Shown piece by piece: positions 5,334-6,370 of a stretch of DNA of 6,370 nucleotides (position 1 is its first letter; every line of letters starts with the position of its first letter). The notes beneath the pieces were generated by a model that was not told the origin of the DNA, ran no database searches, and saw nothing but the letters and a program-made list of their open reading frames with translations. Location of the stretch: NCBI GenBank assembly GCA_937891725.1, contig CALAHL010000150.1, positions 1 to 6,370 of the forward strand, written 5' to 3'. The position numbers and the translations under genes were made by a program. This DNA is from an uncultured Rhodospirillaceae bacterium (GTDB lineage: Bacteria > Pseudomonadota > Alphaproteobacteria > Thalassobaculales > Thalassobaculaceae).

Positions 5334-5340
5334 GAGGAGG
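5334..5340 (+). promoter_or_regulatory. Strong ribosome binding site of trcR
   Basis: GAGGAGG lies 7 bases before the ATG at 5348, the strongest ribosome site in the window. It rules out the upstream in-frame TTG at 5255, which would add 31 residues. Confidence 0.85.
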
Positions 5341-5347
5341 AAAAGAC

Positions 5348-5914
5348 ATGGCTCAGCCCCTGATGCCGAAAGCGACAGCCGTTTGGCTGATCGACAACAC
5401 ATCACTCTCGTTTGAGCAGGTGGCCGACTTTTGCGGTCTGCACCGTCTGGAAGTTCAGGCCATCGCCGACGGCGAGGTCAGCGGCGGCATTCAAGGCTTC
5501 GACCCGGTGCAGAACGGCCAGGTCACCAAGCAGGAGATCGAGCGTTGTCAGGGCGACCCGGCCGCCCGGCTCAAGATGTCGACCAGCAATCTGCCGAAAC
5601 CGGCCCAGCGCACCAAGGGGCCGAAATACGTGCCTGTGGCGAAGCGCGGCGACAAGCCGGATGCGATCGCCTGGATGCTTAAGCATCATACCGAACTGAA
5701 GGATTCGCAGATCTCCAAGCTGGTCGGGACCACCAAGGACACCATCGCGAAAGTGCGGGATCGGACCCATTGGAACAGCCCGCAGATCCAGCCGCGCCAC
5801 CCGGTGCTGCTGGGCCTGTGCAGCCAGAAGGATCTGGATGCCGCCATCGAGAAGTCCGGCGGCAGCCTCGTCCCGCCAGAAAGCCAGCTGGAGTCGATCA
5901 ACGAAGTGCCCTGA
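5348..5914 (+). CDS. trcR: TrcR-type cell cycle transcriptional regulator (DUF1013)
   Basis: 188 residues. The N-terminus MPKATAVWLIDNTSLSFEQ and the core ADFCGLHRLEVQAIADGEV are hallmark sequences of DUF1013, an alphaproteobacterial family named TrcR for its link to cell-cycle transcription. Two helix-turn-helix-like stretches can be seen: about residues 20-42 (SFEQVADFCGLHRLEVQAIA) and about 117-142 (DSQISKLVGTTKDTIAKVRD). Between them lies a basic linker with KPAQRTKGPKY at 84-94. It is presumably a cytoplasmic DNA- or RNA polymerase-associated protein. No membrane segment or catalytic motif is visible. The start is fixed by the GAGGAGG site. The gene stands alone, with its own candidate promoter and a strong terminator. 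Family assignment is secure; the molecular role comes from family naming and is not shown by this sequence. Confidence 0.88.
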   Translation: MAQPLMPKATAVWLIDNTSLSFEQVADFCGLHRLEVQAIADGEVSGGIQGFDPVQNGQVTKQEIERCQGDPAARLKMSTSNLPKPAQRTKGPKYVPVAKRGDKPDAIAWMLKHHTELKDSQISKLVGTTKDTIAKVRDRTHWNSPQIQPRHPVLLGLCSQKDLDAAIEKSGGSLVPPESQLESINEVP

Positions 5915-5943
5915 TCGACCCCTGCGAGGTCTGAAGAGTTACG

Positions 5944-5976
5944 ACGGGATGGTGCGGAAACGTACCATCCCGTTTT
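5944..5976 (+). terminator. Strong intrinsic terminator of trcR
   Basis: ACGGGATGGT (5944-5953) pairs perfectly with ACCATCCCGT (5964-5973). Three further pairs (one G-U) close onto a GAAA tetraloop at 5957-5960, giving a 13-pair stem, followed by TTTT at 5973-5976. It lies 29 bases past the trcR stop, in the gap before the convergent gene. On the minus strand there is no U-run after the stem, so it mainly serves trcR. Confidence 0.85.
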
Positions 5977-5985
5977 GCGTCGCGC

Positions 5986-6370
5986 TCAATAAACCCACTT
6001 CGGATCAAATGTGACCTGAACGGTGGTGGGCGACGCCGGTTCGACCAGCGAAAACATAAAACTGTTCGGGCTCTCGTAGTCGCATTGGCCGTTCGCACTG
6101 TCGGCCCGTTTGCGAAACCGGACATAGAGCTTGAAGTGCCGGTCGCTGACATCAATCTCCGCGGCCCGATAGGCGGTGATTGCAGCCGACGGTAACGACA
6201 GCGTCCGGGGCGGATCGTAAATTCCCTCGATGCAGATTTCCTTGAGCAGGCATTGCTCCAGGGCCACAGGGTCAGAGCCGTCGACGCCCGGGCATTGCCC
6301 TTCCGAGGTCAAGGCCGGGGCGGCCCAAAGCTGGCAGCAGAGTCCGGAGACTGCTGCTAATCCATTGATA
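5986..6370 (-). CDS. Secreted small cysteine-containing protein of unknown function (start beyond right edge)
   Basis: The frame is open from the TGA at 5986 to the right edge, giving 127 visible residues with no stop, so the start codon lies beyond 6370. The TTG at 6312 is not needed as a start: upstream codons read INGLAAVSGLCCQLWAAPA, a typical signal-peptide core ending in an A-x-A-like cut site, so the protein is probably exported. It is not an obvious lipoprotein, since Leu rather than Gly, Ala or Ser precedes the first Cys. The predicted mature part, about 105 residues, has four cysteines (in GQCPG, EQCLL, EICIE and GQCDY), enough for two disulfides, and ends in FDPKWVY. The later half alternates polar and hydrophobic residues (HFKLYVRFRK, TTVQVTF), suggesting a beta-rich fold. 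I do not recognise the family. It converges on trcR across the terminator. Confidence 0.65.
   Translation of the reverse strand, partial: INGLAAVSGLCCQLWAAPALTSEGQCPGVDGSDPVALEQCLLKEICIEGIYDPPRTLSLPSAAITAYRAAEIDVSDRHFKLYVRFRKRADSANGQCDYESPNSFMFSLVEPASPTTVQVTFDPKWVY

Noticed and set aside
5402..5800. 132-codon minus-strand frame
   Set aside because: It is antisense to trcR, whose family motifs and ribosome site are clear.

Overview
The window looks like ordinary chromosomal DNA from a high-GC alphaproteobacterium, probably related to the Rhodospirillales. The best evidence is two small families that are essentially restricted to Alphaproteobacteria and lie side by side: a DUF1192 protein and a DUF1013/TrcR-type cell-cycle regulator. 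A MotA/MotB-like pair with an OmpA-domain protein close to an inositol monophosphatase gene and efp fits the same lineage.

Left two thirds (1-4143, all on the minus strand, so read right to left): efp (elongation factor P), an inositol monophosphatase family protein, a secreted proline-rich protein with a C-terminal OmpA-like domain, a MotA/TolQ/ExbB-type membrane protein with a long helical tail, and the start of a MotB-like partner cut by the left edge. Spacing suggests two units: efp plus the phosphatase, ending in a hairpin; then the OmpA-domain gene with its own candidate promoter, followed by the motor pair. The last three genes plausibly build one ion-driven cell-envelope complex. EF-P may matter for its neighbour, because the OmpA-domain protein carries uninterrupted runs of 5, 6 and 8 prolines, the kind of sequence that stalls ribosomes without EF-P.

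Middle (4144-4929): a 306-base gap with an AT-rich island and promoter-like boxes, then a plus-strand gene for a small protein with the zinc-site pattern of the M15/LAS peptidoglycan peptidases but no visible signal peptide. Part of this gene is visibly poorer in GC than its neighbours, so it may be a later arrival.

Right third (4930-6370): the DUF1192 gene (minus) and trcR (plus) diverge from a shared 174-base control region. trcR ends in a strong GNRA-loop terminator. Converging on it is a small secreted protein of unknown function with four cysteines in its predicted mature part; its start lies beyond the right edge.

I see no rRNA or tRNA genes, CRISPR arrays, insertion sequences, integrases or obvious defence system. 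The items most worth a second look are the orphan motor-like pair with its OmpA partner and the leaderless M15-like protein. Neither is proven to be a new system.
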